Shown here piece after piece: positions 50,824 to 64,000 of a stretch of 64,000 nucleotides of DNA (within the stretch, counting starts at the first letter, position 1; every line of letters starts with the position of its first letter). A program made the translations under genes and the position numbers. A model generated the notes under the pieces. The model was given only the letters and a program-made list of their open reading frames with translations, ran no database searches and had not been told where the DNA came from. Source of the stretch: Lumnitzera littorea. Its lineage: Eukaryota > Streptophyta > Magnoliopsida > Myrtales > Combretaceae. The stretch covers positions 81,899,934 to 81,963,933 of the forward strand of contig JAMXBB010000011.1 of NCBI GenBank assembly GCA_024138015.1, written 5' to 3'.

Positions 50824-53800
50824 TGTCATGCCTCGAAGCGGCAGAGTCATAATAGCCCCACCATGTAAACCATCCTAAGATAGAAGTTGGCCTTACAACC
50901 GCTATCTTAGACTTGATCTACACAAGATGTCCACGACTAACCCGCTTTGAAGTAAACAGTTTATAATTTAAATAAATCATTTACTTAAGAAAGTGAGGAA
51001 ATATATACATATACTATAATTTAGTTATTGCAATTAAAGTTTACAATATTTCTCTGTAATATATTTTCTAGTTATTACATTATTCATAAATGAAAACTAA
51101 TTCTAAAATAAAAACTTAGACCTTAAAAATATGTGTTTATTCTTCAATATTTTTCCTCACTCCCCATGATCTAACAGTTGCTAGCTTTAAAGTAGTTGTT
51201 TGCCACTTCTTAGCCAGCACCTGCACTACGTCTATAGGGATGTGAGCAACCACAGCTCAGTAAGTTAGGATGAAGGACTTAAAACTATACCATAAACACA
51301 ATAAGGTTTTCAATCAACTTATTAGGGCCCGTCGTGAGATTAGAGAAATTGCGCCCGCTCTAATTTAGGTTAAGGAGTTGCTGTTGATGCAACAGCTCAC
51401 AACCAAACCCAGGCTTGTGCAATGGAGACCTCGCTCCTTCCGCAACTACCTTCGAACCATTGACTTCACCCTCGCCGCGACCTCCTTACCTGTCACTTAG
51501 TTCGACTGAGGATGAAGAAGGGATCATTATGCAATCCCATGCTATCCCTTTCGAAGGGGTCGGTATTTGGCTAGAGAATCCTAGGTTTTCCCTAATGGGT
51601 TGCCATGCATGTCCAATTATGATTAATGGTTGTATATTTGATTAGGTCCAGTTTAGGGTAATCAATCATTTCATACAAATCACACAATACAGGCCAGAAC
51701 AACAAACAAAATCATAGCATCACTCATAACCAAGCACATGCATATATCCAACTATCTAATAAGCACAACCAAGCATAATCTTAAGCCTCTAAAATACAGC
51801 ATCGTATTAATCCCAACTTACCTCGACTCCTCGCTCACTTACTCGAGGTTCGACTTGCTCAAGCCATCGCTGATCATCCCTATAACACAAACGTAGTTTC
51901 AGTTTTTCATATAACTATTATAGGTTCATTTTATCCTATAACGCTTATTGTTATGTTTTGTTTAGAGTTTAATATACCTAATTATCTAGATCTTAAGTCT
52001 TTTACAATTATTCTAGGTTTGAGGTTAGGTTTGGATTCAGTTTTCGCATCAATTTCTAAATTAAGTTTTAGTTCAATTTCTAAGTAGTGTTTTATACTCC
52101 AACCCTAGAAATTCGTTTTAACTCATAATGTGAAATTAATCACATTACTTCCCGATCTCCTAAATACCATCATTACCTCTAATTAGTATTTTATTCCACC
52201 CGGTACACTTAAATCCTTATTAGTGTACCGAATTTACTCCTGATGTGAGAAATTTTTTACATTTTTCATATAATTACATAAATTCAAGTTTCCTATCAAA
52301 TTTATTGTATATTTTTATTATTATCATAATATCAATTTTTATTCTAATATTTTCTATTTATTATATTTCTAATAATTACATATTGTGCATTATCACCTAT
52401 TATGAATATAATACAGTTATAATATTTCTATCACTCTAATTACCATCTCTAAACATCAATTATCATTTCAAAATGTCTAAATTCATCCTAAATCAGATTT
52501 TATATCTAATTATCCTAATTTACAAAATTAACTTACAATTTACTATTTTTCCCTATTACACATTTACTACATAGTTAACCTAATAATTACATCTAACACC
52601 CTAAATACTACAAGTATCATACTCCATCAGATTTCAAAATCCTAAAACATATACTTATTTACTAAATCAATAATTAACCATTTAATTACTTTATTAACCC
52701 TAAATTACCCATTTTATTCCTTATTTTAAAGCCTAAAAATTATCTAAAAATTTAGAAAATTAATTTTTGAAAACGGGCTTCATAGCACTATTCTATATCA
52801 TCTAAGTAGTCTACGCAAAAATTTTGGGTTCAAAACTACACTCTTAAGGTTATTTATTTTTAAACCGAAATATGCTCAGTTTTGCACGATTTCTTAAGAA
52901 TCATATATTACGAGACATATTTTCATCAAAATAATATTTTTACTAAAAAATACATACAAAAATATTTCAGAATAACAAAATTCATAACTTTCTAAGAATA
53001 TTTACTATTTTTAACAAAATTACATAAAATCGGGCTAGAAATCGGACTCACCAATCTGGGTAGCTCCGACCACCGTAGGCCGCTGTGGCCTTGTCGGCCG
53101 GTTTAGGCATTGCCACCATCATGTGGTGGTGGTGGCCGTCCACTCTCAGATGCTCGTCTAGTGTGGGTTCCCTTTAGAGGCCCTAATCATACAGTTTTTC
53201 CTTTTTTTTTTCTAACCTTAATTTTTTTCTCAATTTTTGCCTCTCCCTAATTTTTTATGATTTGTAACTGTCCAAATGAGCTTCTGAATTTTTCTTGCTA
53301 TTTATAGAGCTTTAGGGTAATTATTGTGCATTAAATTGGACAAGACATTATCCAAATCCTTTAATTTTTGGCTTTTGAGTTGCCCTAATTTAATTGGCTG
53401 ATTTTTTTCTTATTTTTCCCAGCTGCCATGACCCAATTATGGATCATTCCTGATTTTTCTTGATTTTTTCTTAATTAATTATGAATTTTATTTAAGTATT
53501 TTATATTATTTTAGCACATTTCGCGTATTTTAAGTAATTACGCGTATTTATACCTACATGTAAATTCATATATAGTACAAATAAATATTTCTAAATATTA
53601 TTTAGGTCATTTTATAATTTTTAGTATATATATAATTTATTTCTAGCAATTCGTTAATTATCGGAATGCATTTTACACATTTTCGATAAATAACGAGTTA
53701 TATATTTAAAATTTAGAATTTTCATAATATTTTATTTTATTGCTTATTTTTTTAAATTCAAACTTACAGGATCATTTTACTAATATTTTTAGCTTTACTT

Positions 53801-53867
53801 TATAATTTAGGCTTGATCGGATCTTTCAGCCGATCAAAACATTGAGGGACTGCTTGTGGGGCTTATA
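50824..53867 (-). mobile_element. Solo LTR, 3,044 bp, Del/Tekay-like gypsy family
   Basis: On the minus strand it runs from T(G>A)TAAGCCCCACAAGC at 53,867 to GGCATGACA at 50,824. It is flanked by a perfect 5-bp target duplication TATAA (50,819-50,823 and 53,868-53,872). A promoter TATAAATAG lies near 53,310 on the minus strand, roughly 560 nt in. No internal region or second LTR remains, so the element was reduced by LTR-LTR recombination. It sits inside an older LTR of the same family. The lineage call is inferred from length and terminal sequence. Confidence 0.9.
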
Positions 53868-55846
53868 TATAATATAAATACGTTTTTAGTATTTATATCT
53901 TGATGATATATATATATATATATATATATACATACTCTAGGTTATGATTTAACTCAATTCTTCTCATATACATATTAATTATTATTAATTCATCCTAGGT
54001 TAGCTTAAGGTTCAGTTTCCAAGTCTGCTTCCGGCTTACGTTTTTAAATTAGTTCTAATTACGAGTATTATACATCAACCCTAAAAATATGATCCAAACA
54101 CAAATGTGAAATTCATTACATTAGGCTCGAGTATCTTAAATATCACTTTTAATCCTAAATCGGTATTCTATTCTTCTCGGTATACTTAAACTTTTATTAG
54201 TATATTGAATTTATTTTCAATATGAGAAAATTTTACATATTTCATATAAATACCTAAATTTAAGTTTCCTACTAGATTTATTATATATTCCTATTATTAA
54301 TATAATATCAATTTTTATTCTAATATTTTCTATTTATTATATTTCTAATTTGTCATATTATGTATTATTACCTATTATGTATATAATACACATCTAATAT
54401 TTCTATCATTTCAAATATCATCTCCCAACATCAATTAACATATCAAAACATTTAAATTCATCTTAAATAAGATTTTATACCTAATTACCCCAATTTGCAA
54501 AATTAACTTAAAATTTACCATTTTTATTTTTCCTATTACTTATTTACTACATAATACCTTAATAATTGCATCTACCACTCCAAATGCCACAAATATCACA
54601 CTTCATCAGATTTCAACATCCTTAAATATATAGTTACTCACTAAATCAGTAATTACTTATTTAATTACTTAATTAATCTTAAATTATCCATTTTATACAT
54701 CATTTTAAGGCTTAAAAATTATCTAAAAATTTTGAAAATTAATTTTTGAAAAAGAGCTTCATAGCAATGTTGTATAACTCTTAATTAGTCTATATAAAAA
54801 TTTTAGACTCAAAACTATACTTCTAAAATCATTTATTTATAAACCGAACAAAGCTCAAGTTTGTGAGATTTCTTAAGGACCATATATTACGGGACATATT
54901 TTCATCAAAATAATATTTTTCCTAAAAACAACATACAAAAGTATTTCAAAATATCATATTTCAAAATTTTTCTAATCATATTTAATATTTTTTAACAAAA
55001 TATGTAAAATCGGAGGAAAAATTGGACTCACCAGAACTAATAACTCCAACCACCAAGGCCTTATTGGCCACCCTAGGTGTTGCCACCACCGTGTGGTGGT
55101 GGTGGTTTTCCACTCTCAAGTACTTATCTGTTTAGGAATCTCCTCTAAGGCTTTAACTATACATATTTTTGCTAATTTTTTTAAAATCTTAATTTTCTCT
55201 CAAATTTTTTACCCTCTCAATTTTCTAATGTTTCAAACTAACCAAATGAGCTTTTGTAATTTTTTGGGTATTTATAGAGATATTGGAAAATTATTGTGCT
55301 TTAATTTGATTAGACAATTACCTTATCTTCTTCCAAATTATCCTTTTCGTTGTGTTAATTTGATTAGCTAATTTTTTTCTTCCTTTCCCCGATTGCCAAG
55401 ACCTTGATTTAGATCATTCCCTATTTTTCTTGATTTTTCCTTAATTATTCATGCATTTTCTTTAATTATTTTAACATATTTCGCGTATTTTAAGTAATTA
55501 CATATATTTCTACCTACATATAAATACATATATGGTACAAATAAATACTTCTAAATATTATTTAAGTTATTTTATAATTTTTAGTGTGTATTTAATTTAT
55601 CTTTAGCAATTTATTAGTTATTAAAATGTATTTTATATATTTTCGATAAATAACGAGTAATATACTTAAAATTTAAAAAATTTATATTCTCTTATTTTAT
55701 TACTTATTTTCTTAAATTCAAACTTACGAGATCATATCTACTAATAATTCTAATTTCATTATAAAATTTGAGTTGGATCAGATAATTTATTCAATTGTCT
55801 TAAATTTTACAAACTGAATCTCAAATACTTAATTGTGAGTCTTACA
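53868..55846 (-). repeat. Older long LTR, 5' part (U3, promoter, leader)
   Basis: On the minus strand it starts TGTAAGACTCAC at 55,846 and parallels the solo LTR from its start down to the part matching about 51,900. Together with 49,780-50,823 it makes one LTR of about 3.02 kb. A (TA)n run lies at 53,903-53,930. The leader hairpin GCCACCACCGTGTGGTGGTG (55,082) is shared with the solo LTR (53,112). Confidence 0.85.
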
Positions 55847-58800
55847 AGGGTAAAGGTGAGACCACCCCCTAGTGCTTACCCTAGCTCGATGGTGAGTAGC
55901 TATCCATTCTTTAAATTTAAAAAAAAAAAAACTAGAAAAAAGCCATAAAACTTAATTAGGTCACATGACTTGTCTAGATTTTAAATCTCTCTTTTTATTT
56001 ATTTTTTTTAAATTAAGTTTGGCTATGGGAAGCCATCCACCATTGGGCTGGAGAAGGGGTCATATAACCCTCTCTAGTGGTAGGCAACCATCGTATCACT
56101 TATTGGTGCGTTATAGTCCACTAAAGTATTTATGGTTGAACTGATTACTCTAATGGCAACCTACTAAGTGGTAGCTAGTCATGTCTCGGTTTTAAGGTGG
56201 TTTTTTTTTTATTAATTTTTTTCTTTTTTAATAATTTTTCAAATTATTTAATTTTTAAATTAACTATACTATTATATGTGTAATATTTATATTGGATTAT
56301 TTATTATAAAATTTTCTGTTTTCTTATATTTTTTATTTCTTTTTTAAAATTTATTTTTCATGTTTTTCTTTTTTTTTAGTAATTATATATATTTTTATTT
56401 ATTATTATATATATGTAAGCACCACATGGCAAATAACGATCATGTAAGCTAATATTAATGGTATTAATAATGACGATCCCTTATTTTAAATATTTACTGA
56501 AATGTTAAATTCTTATTTTAATTTTTTAAAATGTTAATCCACTATTTGAATTTAACCTCAACATTATACCCTCCCATATAATTCTCCCATTATTGTCATA
56601 ATAAGAATTGATAAATTCTATCAAATTTTGCATAAAGAAAGAAATTAATAAAATAAATGTGCATGTAAAGTGTGAAAGATCAAGCATAGGATTTATACTG
56701 GTTTTTCCATATAAGTAAGTCCGCTTTTCTAACCCCACGAATTCTACAGTGTCTTACACCCTCACCACAAATAAGAAATATCACATAACTACATATTTTA
56801 GTCCCTCTTTCAAATAATCGCAGCAAAGAAGTGTTCAAATCAAGATGAGGAAATACAAGTAGATATCTTCTCAGTCATTAACTAGGCGAAACTGATGCTC
56901 TGCTCCTACGAAAAGCGAGCTTAGAGTATTTAGCACCAAGAACTTGTTTACAGCAATTGATTTTCTTTCGTATCTTGTTGTTGTATCTTTTGTCGATAGA
57001 AAATCTTCTTATATTAATTCTCTTTTGAGGTTAAAGTACCGTTCTATCTTCAAAATATCTAGTGTTAAACCATTGTCCTTGATCTTCTGGGTAAGATCCG
57101 TCGACGAACATGCTTTACCCTTGATTTAGAATTTAACTTTCTAAAAATCTTGTAATTGTATAAAATATATTTGTTGAAAATCCCAGCAACCCTCATCATC
57201 GAATTTGAATCAAAATAATTTTAAACTTTTGTTAAAGATTACATCTAACTTAGTCTTTCAAAAATGTCAACTCAAAATACCTGATATTTTAGGCTTCGAA
57301 TATCTACTTTATTATTAATTTATTTTGGAATTTCTAGAATTAATGAAGTGGAAAACTTCTGGACATTGATTTTTGTAAAATTTTCGTAGCGATTTGTCAT
57401 GGTAAGACAATTATAGGTATACCTAAATATATCCAACTCATAAAGTTAGGTCTTATCTGTAATATGTTATGATGTGTTTTGAAAATATCTTACTTTTGAT
57501 TCAAAACTTCCTTTTCTACTATAGCTAGAACTTTGATTCAGATTTTGTTTTCAGTTCTAGCTAATCTTTAAAAAGTTCCGCTTTCACCACACCTGCTTCT
57601 TCTAACTTTTTCCAAAATGGATTAGAACTTTATTTGATGAATCTTTTACGAAGAACTGCTTGTTTCTTTTAATTTTTGAGTTAGCATAAAAGTTATTTTC
57701 ATTTGTATAGAAGTTCTTCCTTCCTTTGAAAAACTTAAGTCTAGATATTTTCTTCTTACTTCTTATTATTTTTAAACCGCACGTTAAGTAATATTATCAG
57801 TAAATCTTAACATATATAATGGTTTTTATCATCAAAATTATTTGACACTGGAGGGTTGGTTCTGATTTCAAATTTGTTCAATCTTCTCTCAGGATTATCA
57901 TACTCATCCTAAAATTTATATCTTTTGTAGTATTTAGTTTACAAGGTGACAAGTAATTTCTCACAATATAGAAGCTATTATGTGACTAGCCTGTAAAATA
58001 ACAATATTAAATATAACTAGAACTAGAAAATATTATAGAAATCAAACAAAAATGGCCTAGCTTATCTATTATTTTAGTGTCAAACATATCTCATTACTCC
58101 AATTTAAGTTGATATTACGATAAAATTTTATTATGTTTTGTATTCATTTATTTTTTCTCCATATTGAAACTTATTAGATCTAGATTTCTTCTTATTTAGA
58201 AGAAACTTGTGTTAATAATGTTTCTCACCATAAATGACCATATTATTAATCCACAAAAAAGTAGGGATAATTAAGTAAAAGATGGGTAAGACATGAGATC
58301 TTATATGTACTCTACTTTAAAAGGTATAGATTTCTAAATTTTAGAATCGACTCTACCTTATGATACCGTAAAAACTTTGTATAACCTCTACTTAATAGAA
58401 ACTATAAGAAACAAAGTACTTGTAAAACCTATAAATTTCTCTAATCTTTCAATCGATTTTAAGTTTATTTGATATTGAAAAGAAGTATTTTATGTCTAGT
58501 ATTACGAGCTCTTTTACATGCAAAAACTATGGTATATGTAGCAAAATGAGATTTTAAAAAAAAAGTATTTTTTTTTATTATTTCAAGTTTATGTAATATT
58601 AAATAAAATTTGTGGATTGTATAGCAAATTGGAATGAAATTTATTATTTATCGAAGTAAAAATATCACATATAAAGTGTAGACCAATTTATCTATAATTT
58701 TAATATTCACTTTGAAGGTACTTTCATATTCATTAGCCATATAAGTTAACAAGATTTTTATACAACTTTGAAGATAAAATGCATAAAAAAAAATACAATG

Positions 58801-59618
58801 ATTATTTTATTCATTAACATATGTTATATTGTCTAATAAGTTTTATTGGTTGGGTATAGTATAATTGAACCTATACCTTTATTCTTTAAAGTATAAGTAT
58901 ATGTTTTATGGTTGACACATGATATAAAAACATTATTTTTCATATCACATCGACTCTTATCTTATGGAAGTAAGTTTTAAAAAATTGTTATCTATAATTT
59001 ATCAAAGAATTCTTAATATTTACTCAAAATCTATTCCATTAAACATAATACTAATGGATATTATATATATTAGGTTTAACCGCTCACACTTAAAAGAAAA
59101 GTTAAGAGAATTAGAAGCTCCATGCACTGCCTTAGAGGCTATAGCTTCAACCAGCGAGTAGGTTATATTTTGAAATCCTATGGCTATAATTCACAGTGAT
59201 ATGGTTCTTATCCGATTTGCTTTGTCCTCTCTTTCCCCTATGTTTCATGCTAAAGAAAAATAAAAATAGAACTTCCACGTTTTTTTTTTTATCCTTTTTC
59301 TTTTAAATATGTGATCATCTTTTAAAATATGAAATGATAATAAATGCTCTACATTCATCAAATGATGAATGGATAATGAAAATATTTCATGAAAGTAATA
59401 CCTTGGTTTAATAAAATATTAACTTTAGGATAATCACCTTACAAGTGTTACCTCATAAATCAATTTATATGTTACTGCATTGCCATTATTCATGCCAACG
59501 GTTAACAAGGGCAAAAGTCTCCTTCCTCAATATCCTGAGTTTTTCCTTTTTATTGACAAGACGCAAAAGTTTTTTTTCTCGTGCATGGAAAAAGTATTCA
59601 TTTACCGCCTCTTAACTT
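55847..59618. other. AT-rich intergenic upstream of the J-domain gene
   Basis: No gene or recognisable transposon domain. The short frames at 55,093, 56,526, 56,944, 58,964 and 59,480 lack motifs. The proximal 300 bp before the TATA box contain no clear named promoter element that I would assert. Confidence 0.5.
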
Positions 59619-59626
59619 TATATAAA
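59619..59626 (+). promoter_or_regulatory. TATA box of the J-domain gene
   Basis: TATATAAA, 110 nt before the ATG. Transcription would start around 59,650 and give an 85-nt, C/T-rich 5' leader. Confidence 0.7.
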
Positions 59627-59735
59627 CTCTTTTTGGCCAAACTTTATATGAACCCACGCCATCTTCCCCTTCCCCTCTCTCTGCTCACCGTACATTCACA
59701 GTGAGTGGACTCACCGAGTCACACCTTTCACAACA

Positions 59736-62700
59736 ATGGATGAATCATGGCGAATGCAGATGGGAATGAATTCCAGTTCGCCCCGCCATTTCGCCAAACC
59801 ATCTCCTTCACCTTCCCTCGACTTCTCCCGCCGGACCTCTCTCTCCGAGACTCTCGACCCCGACGACTTCTCTGACGTCTTCGGTGGCCCCCCGCAGACC
59901 GTCCTCCTCCGCAAATTCTCGAACGAATTCGCTTCCGGATCTTTCTACGATGAAGTTTTCCGGCCACCGGAGTTCTCATCTCCGGCAAAGAATCTGGGAC
60001 GGAAATTGCCAGCGTTCAGGATTCCGGTGAGGAATGAAGCGTTTTATGGAGATGTGCTTGGGTTGGGAAGAGAGAGAAAGTCCAGGGACCGGTCGAGGCC
60101 GGGATCGAAGTCGAAGTCGAATTCTTCGTCAGTCTTGAGCTCGGAGGAGCTGAGCCCTTTTCGGCCGGTGATCGGAGATGACGCCACCTTCTCTTCTTTT
60201 GCTTTGAAGCTCAGGTAGTGTTCACTGTTCAGTGACGGAGATCCGAATATTTTAAAAATTTGTCAATCTGCTGTTTGAATTGACATTTATGTCCTTATCG
60301 TTGATGAAAGCTACAATTTTCTTCACACGCAAACCCACCCCAACCCCAACCAAAACCATATATTTGACAAGGAATAACGTTATTATCAACTGGTACGAGG
60401 CCTTGACGATAAAAGTTACATGCAATTGCAGGGATTATCTTTCACCCGACATAACTTTTGAAAAAATGCAATTATCATCGTAATATGCGATGTCTTTTTT
60501 TTGGTTTTAGTGATGCTCTGGTGTACGATGATGCTTATGGAGTCTGAATGTTGATTTATTTCCGCAGGCCGATTAATATTCCAAGCAGGTGGAATTCATC
60601 CTCCGCAATTTACGACGAATATCTGCAGAAATGCACACCCACAATGCCTTCTAGTCCACCCTCTTCAGTAGATAATCAGTACATTGAAACTTATTGTAAA
60701 CAGAACCCTAGAAGCTCCAATAATGAATTCTCACGACGGGTTACATCGCCAGAATCCATTAACATTGAACGTAATTCGTATAGTTTCAAAATATCGGTAG
60801 ATGATTTCGAGATCAATTCCCCTTCTTCTGTTATCTCCTCGGTCTGTCACGAGTCAGAGCAAGTGGCCGAGCGTCAGGACCATGTCATGGCAGAACAAGA
60901 GACAGAGCGGGATGAAGATGAAACATCGAGCTCTTTCGTGATTGAGTTCACCTCAAATCATCTAGAAGATAATGTTGATCCGATAGGGATTGATGAAGCG
61001 ATTGCCTGGGCCAAGGAAAGTTTTCGTGCTCGAGATGACGAGAAAAAATGGACCATGACACAGCATGGACAGGTTTACCCTGCTAATAAGGAAGGTATGC
61101 TGGCATCAGTTTTTAAAGTTCCACGTTTTCAAGAGAAAATTTAGGTACATACGACTGAGAATTCATCCCTGTTTACTTGTAATTTGCAGATACACCAAAG
61201 CAACGTGAGTTTCTTGACCAGGACATTACCAAGCATAGAAAATCATCTGCAGAGGTAAAACATATTTGAGAAATAAAGCATGTAGATATAGAGCTGCGGA
61301 TCAGGGAAATGAAATTTCGATTTATTGAACTTAAAGAATTCCACAAAGATTTCGAAAGGCAAAGAAGTAGCTAGATTACAATTTTTACATGAGCTGCATT
61401 TCGAAATGCCTGTGTTATCAAAAATATGTCATCCGTTAGACATGCGCTCTCTGAAGTGGAAGAAACTTGTTTTTCCCCCTTTTATTCATTTTATCATGCT
61501 TAACTTGGTATATGTATGTCTTTGGCTGTTCTATACATGCAAAAGGGAATCTAATCCAACTACGTACCGAATGAAATGGTGCTAATCTTTAAATTTTGCT
61601 GCTTTATGCTTAAGCAGGAAGGCCAAAACAAGGGTACTGCAGAAGATGGACATAAAGGATCAGAGAAACATGTAAGCGCCCAGATCTCTATTTGTTTGAT
61701 GAGGAAGAAAGAGAAAAGATAGATGCTAAGTGAGCAGTTCGAGCATCTGAAAACTTCAGAACTAATTTTGCACATCTTATCACGGCTCAATCCCAGATCA
61801 TGCAGAAAAGGAATGAAACTGGATCTCACAAATAGGATATCAGAAACTATAATCCTTCAATTTTCTTAATTAAGAATATCCTTTTGCTTATTTCTATGGC
61901 TCTGCACCATTGAAATTCAAGTGATACTAAAATGGAAACTTACCTTTTCTTAATTTTCACTATGGTGGATCGCTGGATCTATTTAGTTTAAATTTAATTT
62001 GACATTATACTAGCAATTTGATGCATCTGCAGCATATTGTATAATACCCACTTGAGCTCTGTTCTTGTTAGCTTCTAATTTCGGAGTAAAAAGAACTGTG
62101 CATCATCAAGTCTTCAAGACATCATTTTGCGGTGGACCTGTTTTGAATTGAAAAAGATACAATTGTTTTACTAATTTTTACGATTTACAGGTGGAAATGG
62201 AGTTAATAGATGAAGATATAATGTTGTGGTCCGGAGGCAAGGAAAACAACATACGCTCACTTCTGTCGACTCTCCATCATGTACATGCCTAACGCTTTTT
62301 GGCTTACCTTACATCGGTATCTCAAAGATGCTGTGCTAAATATAGTCTTGTTTGGCTGTTCCCAGCTTTTATGGCCTAACAGTGGTTGGAACCCAGTGCC
62401 ACTAACTAGCTTGATAGAAAGCTCACATGTGAAGAAGGCATACCAGAAAGCGAGGTTGTGTCTCCACCCGGACAAGCTCCAACAAAGAGGTGCAACACCA
62501 CCCCAAAAGTACATTGCTCAGAGAGCATTCTCAATCCTCCAGGTAATAACATTTGATTTATATACTTAAATCCTTTCTGTTTTACTGTTGTTACTTCTCC
62601 CGCCATCGGAGATAAGCATTTAGAATTTTCTAAAAGGTAATTATTTCGTGGTCTTCATTTTATTCTTTTTCCTAAGAGATGAAGTTTATTAACTTGGATT

Positions 62701-62748
62701 CAGGATGCATGGGCTGCTTTCATGGCGAAGGACGTACTGTTCTGTTAG
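59736..62748 (+). CDS. JAC1-like / auxilin-like J-domain protein, seven exons, 478 aa
   Basis: Exons: 59,736-60,214; 60,568-61,094; 61,190-61,254; 61,618-61,671; 62,191-62,280; 62,366-62,542; 62,704-62,748 (TAG). All introns are GT-AG and the frame closes exactly. Residues 44-53 read DFSDVFGGPP, the N-terminal signature of the JAC1 group. Residues 112-128 are basic and the middle is acidic and low-complexity. The C-terminal J domain (about 390-478) has WSGGKENNIRSLLSTL, LWPNSGW and HPD at 439-441 within LCLHPDKLQQRG. Family knowledge: the auxilin J domain stimulates Hsc70, for example in clathrin uncoating, and Arabidopsis JAC1 is needed for chloroplast accumulation in weak blue light. At 478 aa it is shorter than Arabidopsis JAC1 (about 650), so it may be the shorter JAC1-like paralogue. 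Cytosolic action is inferred: no signal or membrane segment is seen. Confidence 0.92.
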
Positions 62749-62890
62749 CAAGCAGGTGGAAGCGTGCGAAGTTGTTCTATCGAACCCGAATAATTACTTG
62801 ATTTGGGCTTTTTGCAGATGAATTAGTGTAATAACTGTTTTGGCATAATTGTAAACCATCTGTTAAATAGCTTAATTTTATGTATTATAA
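62749..62890 (+). terminator. 3' UTR and likely polyadenylation region
   Basis: After the stop come TTGTAAACC-type upstream elements (about 62,850) and A/T-rich AATTTTATGTATTATAATG (62,872-62,890), fitting plant near-upstream signals. The cleavage site is not determined. Confidence 0.45.
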
Positions 62891-64000
62891 TGCTTTTCCT
62901 TTCTTCATTTAGCTTTATTATGGTGGAGTATCATTTAAGCCAACGGCCATAAGACTAATGATAGCACTCAGCGGCGTTGGTACACAATGATGACTTTTTC
63001 CAACAAAAGCCTTTGTGGTCTTTCCTAAATCATTACGATCGATGAATTATCGTCATGGCCGGGAACAGATATGTTGCATAATCATTAAACCAGGTAAACC
63101 TGCTTATTGCTTTTGCCTGCATTTGGTAATTGGGTAGCCTTTAGCTGAGGCTGGAAAGAACCAATCAAATCTTCTTTTTTCTAATTTGGTTAGAGAAGTT
63201 TGCAAATTCAATCAAATCCAAAATTTATCTTTTGAAGAGTGGTTTTACATATTAAAGAGTAAAATGAATTCAGTCGTTATATTTGTAACTAAGGAAAGAA
63301 CTGGAAATGAACGGAAAAATTGATAGGAAAGTATGAATTTTAAGATATATTTCTTTATTTGGAAATAGAAGGTTCACACTTTTTGCCCCATTACAATTGA
63401 AGTGATTTATAAAGGAAACTGTAAGAACAAATTCTGTATTCGAAACTTACTTGTTATGCTTAATATTTATTCCGAATTTATTCGATCAAGTATGGTATGA
63501 CTGGATATGCTATACAGCTATTCATTAAAAATTTAGAAAGCGAACTATCTGAATTTTTCAACCGTAATATTCTTAATTGTTGTTACAGATGCCTTAAGAC
63601 AACCTCAATATCAACCTGAGCCAGCTTCCTGTTGAGCTAGTACATGCTCTGTTTTCCTATGTAGATTAGGATTTCTGTTTGAAGAACTAAAATTTTCAAT
63701 TTGAATTCTTTCTAGACTTATTGCAACTTACAACAAATGTTAACTCAAAACGAGTATAAACAAATTAATACCCGAATTCCTATTTTGTTTTGAAAATGTA
63801 GTTTTCGTTACATGCCCTAGTTACTGGAGGGAGGTCGACCAATATGAAATATATAATCAATCATATTTTGCCTAATTCGTATTTCTCTGCCCCAACGCGC
63901 TTGGAATTGGATATGTAGAATTAGACGGAAATGTCTGAATTATAATGCAACGAAATTTTATATTCGATGAATTAAGAGAATAGCGGATATGAACGGAAAT
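62891..64000. other. Downstream intergenic, no gene seen
   Basis: Mixed to AT-rich sequence without coding motifs up to the window end. Confidence 0.5.

Noticed and set aside
59711..59988. Arg-rich minus-strand frames over exon 1 of the J-domain gene
   Set aside because: Shadows of the GC-rich first exon. The plus strand has a full gene model.
61325..61829. Frames in the third and fourth introns of the J-domain gene (both strands)
   Set aside because: They lie in introns and the overlapping exon 4 is read in the plus frame. No domain.

Overview
This is a stretch of nuclear chromosome from a flowering plant, probably a eudicot. It is very AT-rich, it has plant-type LTR retrotransposon debris with iMet-tRNA primer sites, and its one clear gene has small GT-AG introns and a plant-specific auxilin-like J-domain product. 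There are no bacterial-style gene clusters, CRISPR arrays, rRNA genes or recognisable tRNA genes.

Layout. 1-3,720: degenerate Ty3/gypsy element on the minus strand (gag, zinc knuckle, protease, start of reverse transcriptase), cut by a long LTR at the left edge. 5,740-26,438: two 3.4-kb LTRs of one family, with intervening sequence that holds a 7.7-kb non-coding retrotransposon (13,723-21,459, target duplication AAAAG/AAAAG). The second long LTR carries a 585-bp TRIM element (25,322-25,906) with two 179-bp LTRs. 26,439-33,640: AT-rich intergenic DNA with a 202-bp tandem duplication. 33,640-35,310: Ty1/copia remnant. 35,350-41,640: a second LTR family whose 3' end is duplicated as two 981-bp direct repeats around a truncated long LTR. 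41,900-43,380: eroded coding fragments that I cannot identify. 46,378-46,685: a foldback MITE. 49,780-55,846: a solo LTR (TSD TATAA/TATAA) nested inside an older LTR of the same family. 59,619-62,890: the only intact gene, seven exons, 478 codons, a JAC1/auxilin-like J-domain protein.

Function is therefore concentrated in the last 5 kb. The rest records layered retrotransposition, LTR-LTR recombination and illegitimate recombination. The most notable structures are the non-coding retrotransposon with an internal tandem array next to its polypurine tract, the TRIM, the nested solo LTRs, a 52-bp-period array at 12.1-12.5 kb, and the 981-bp duplication. I did not find a clearly new biological system. 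Element boundaries marked as approximate were judged by eye, and no identity percentages were computed.
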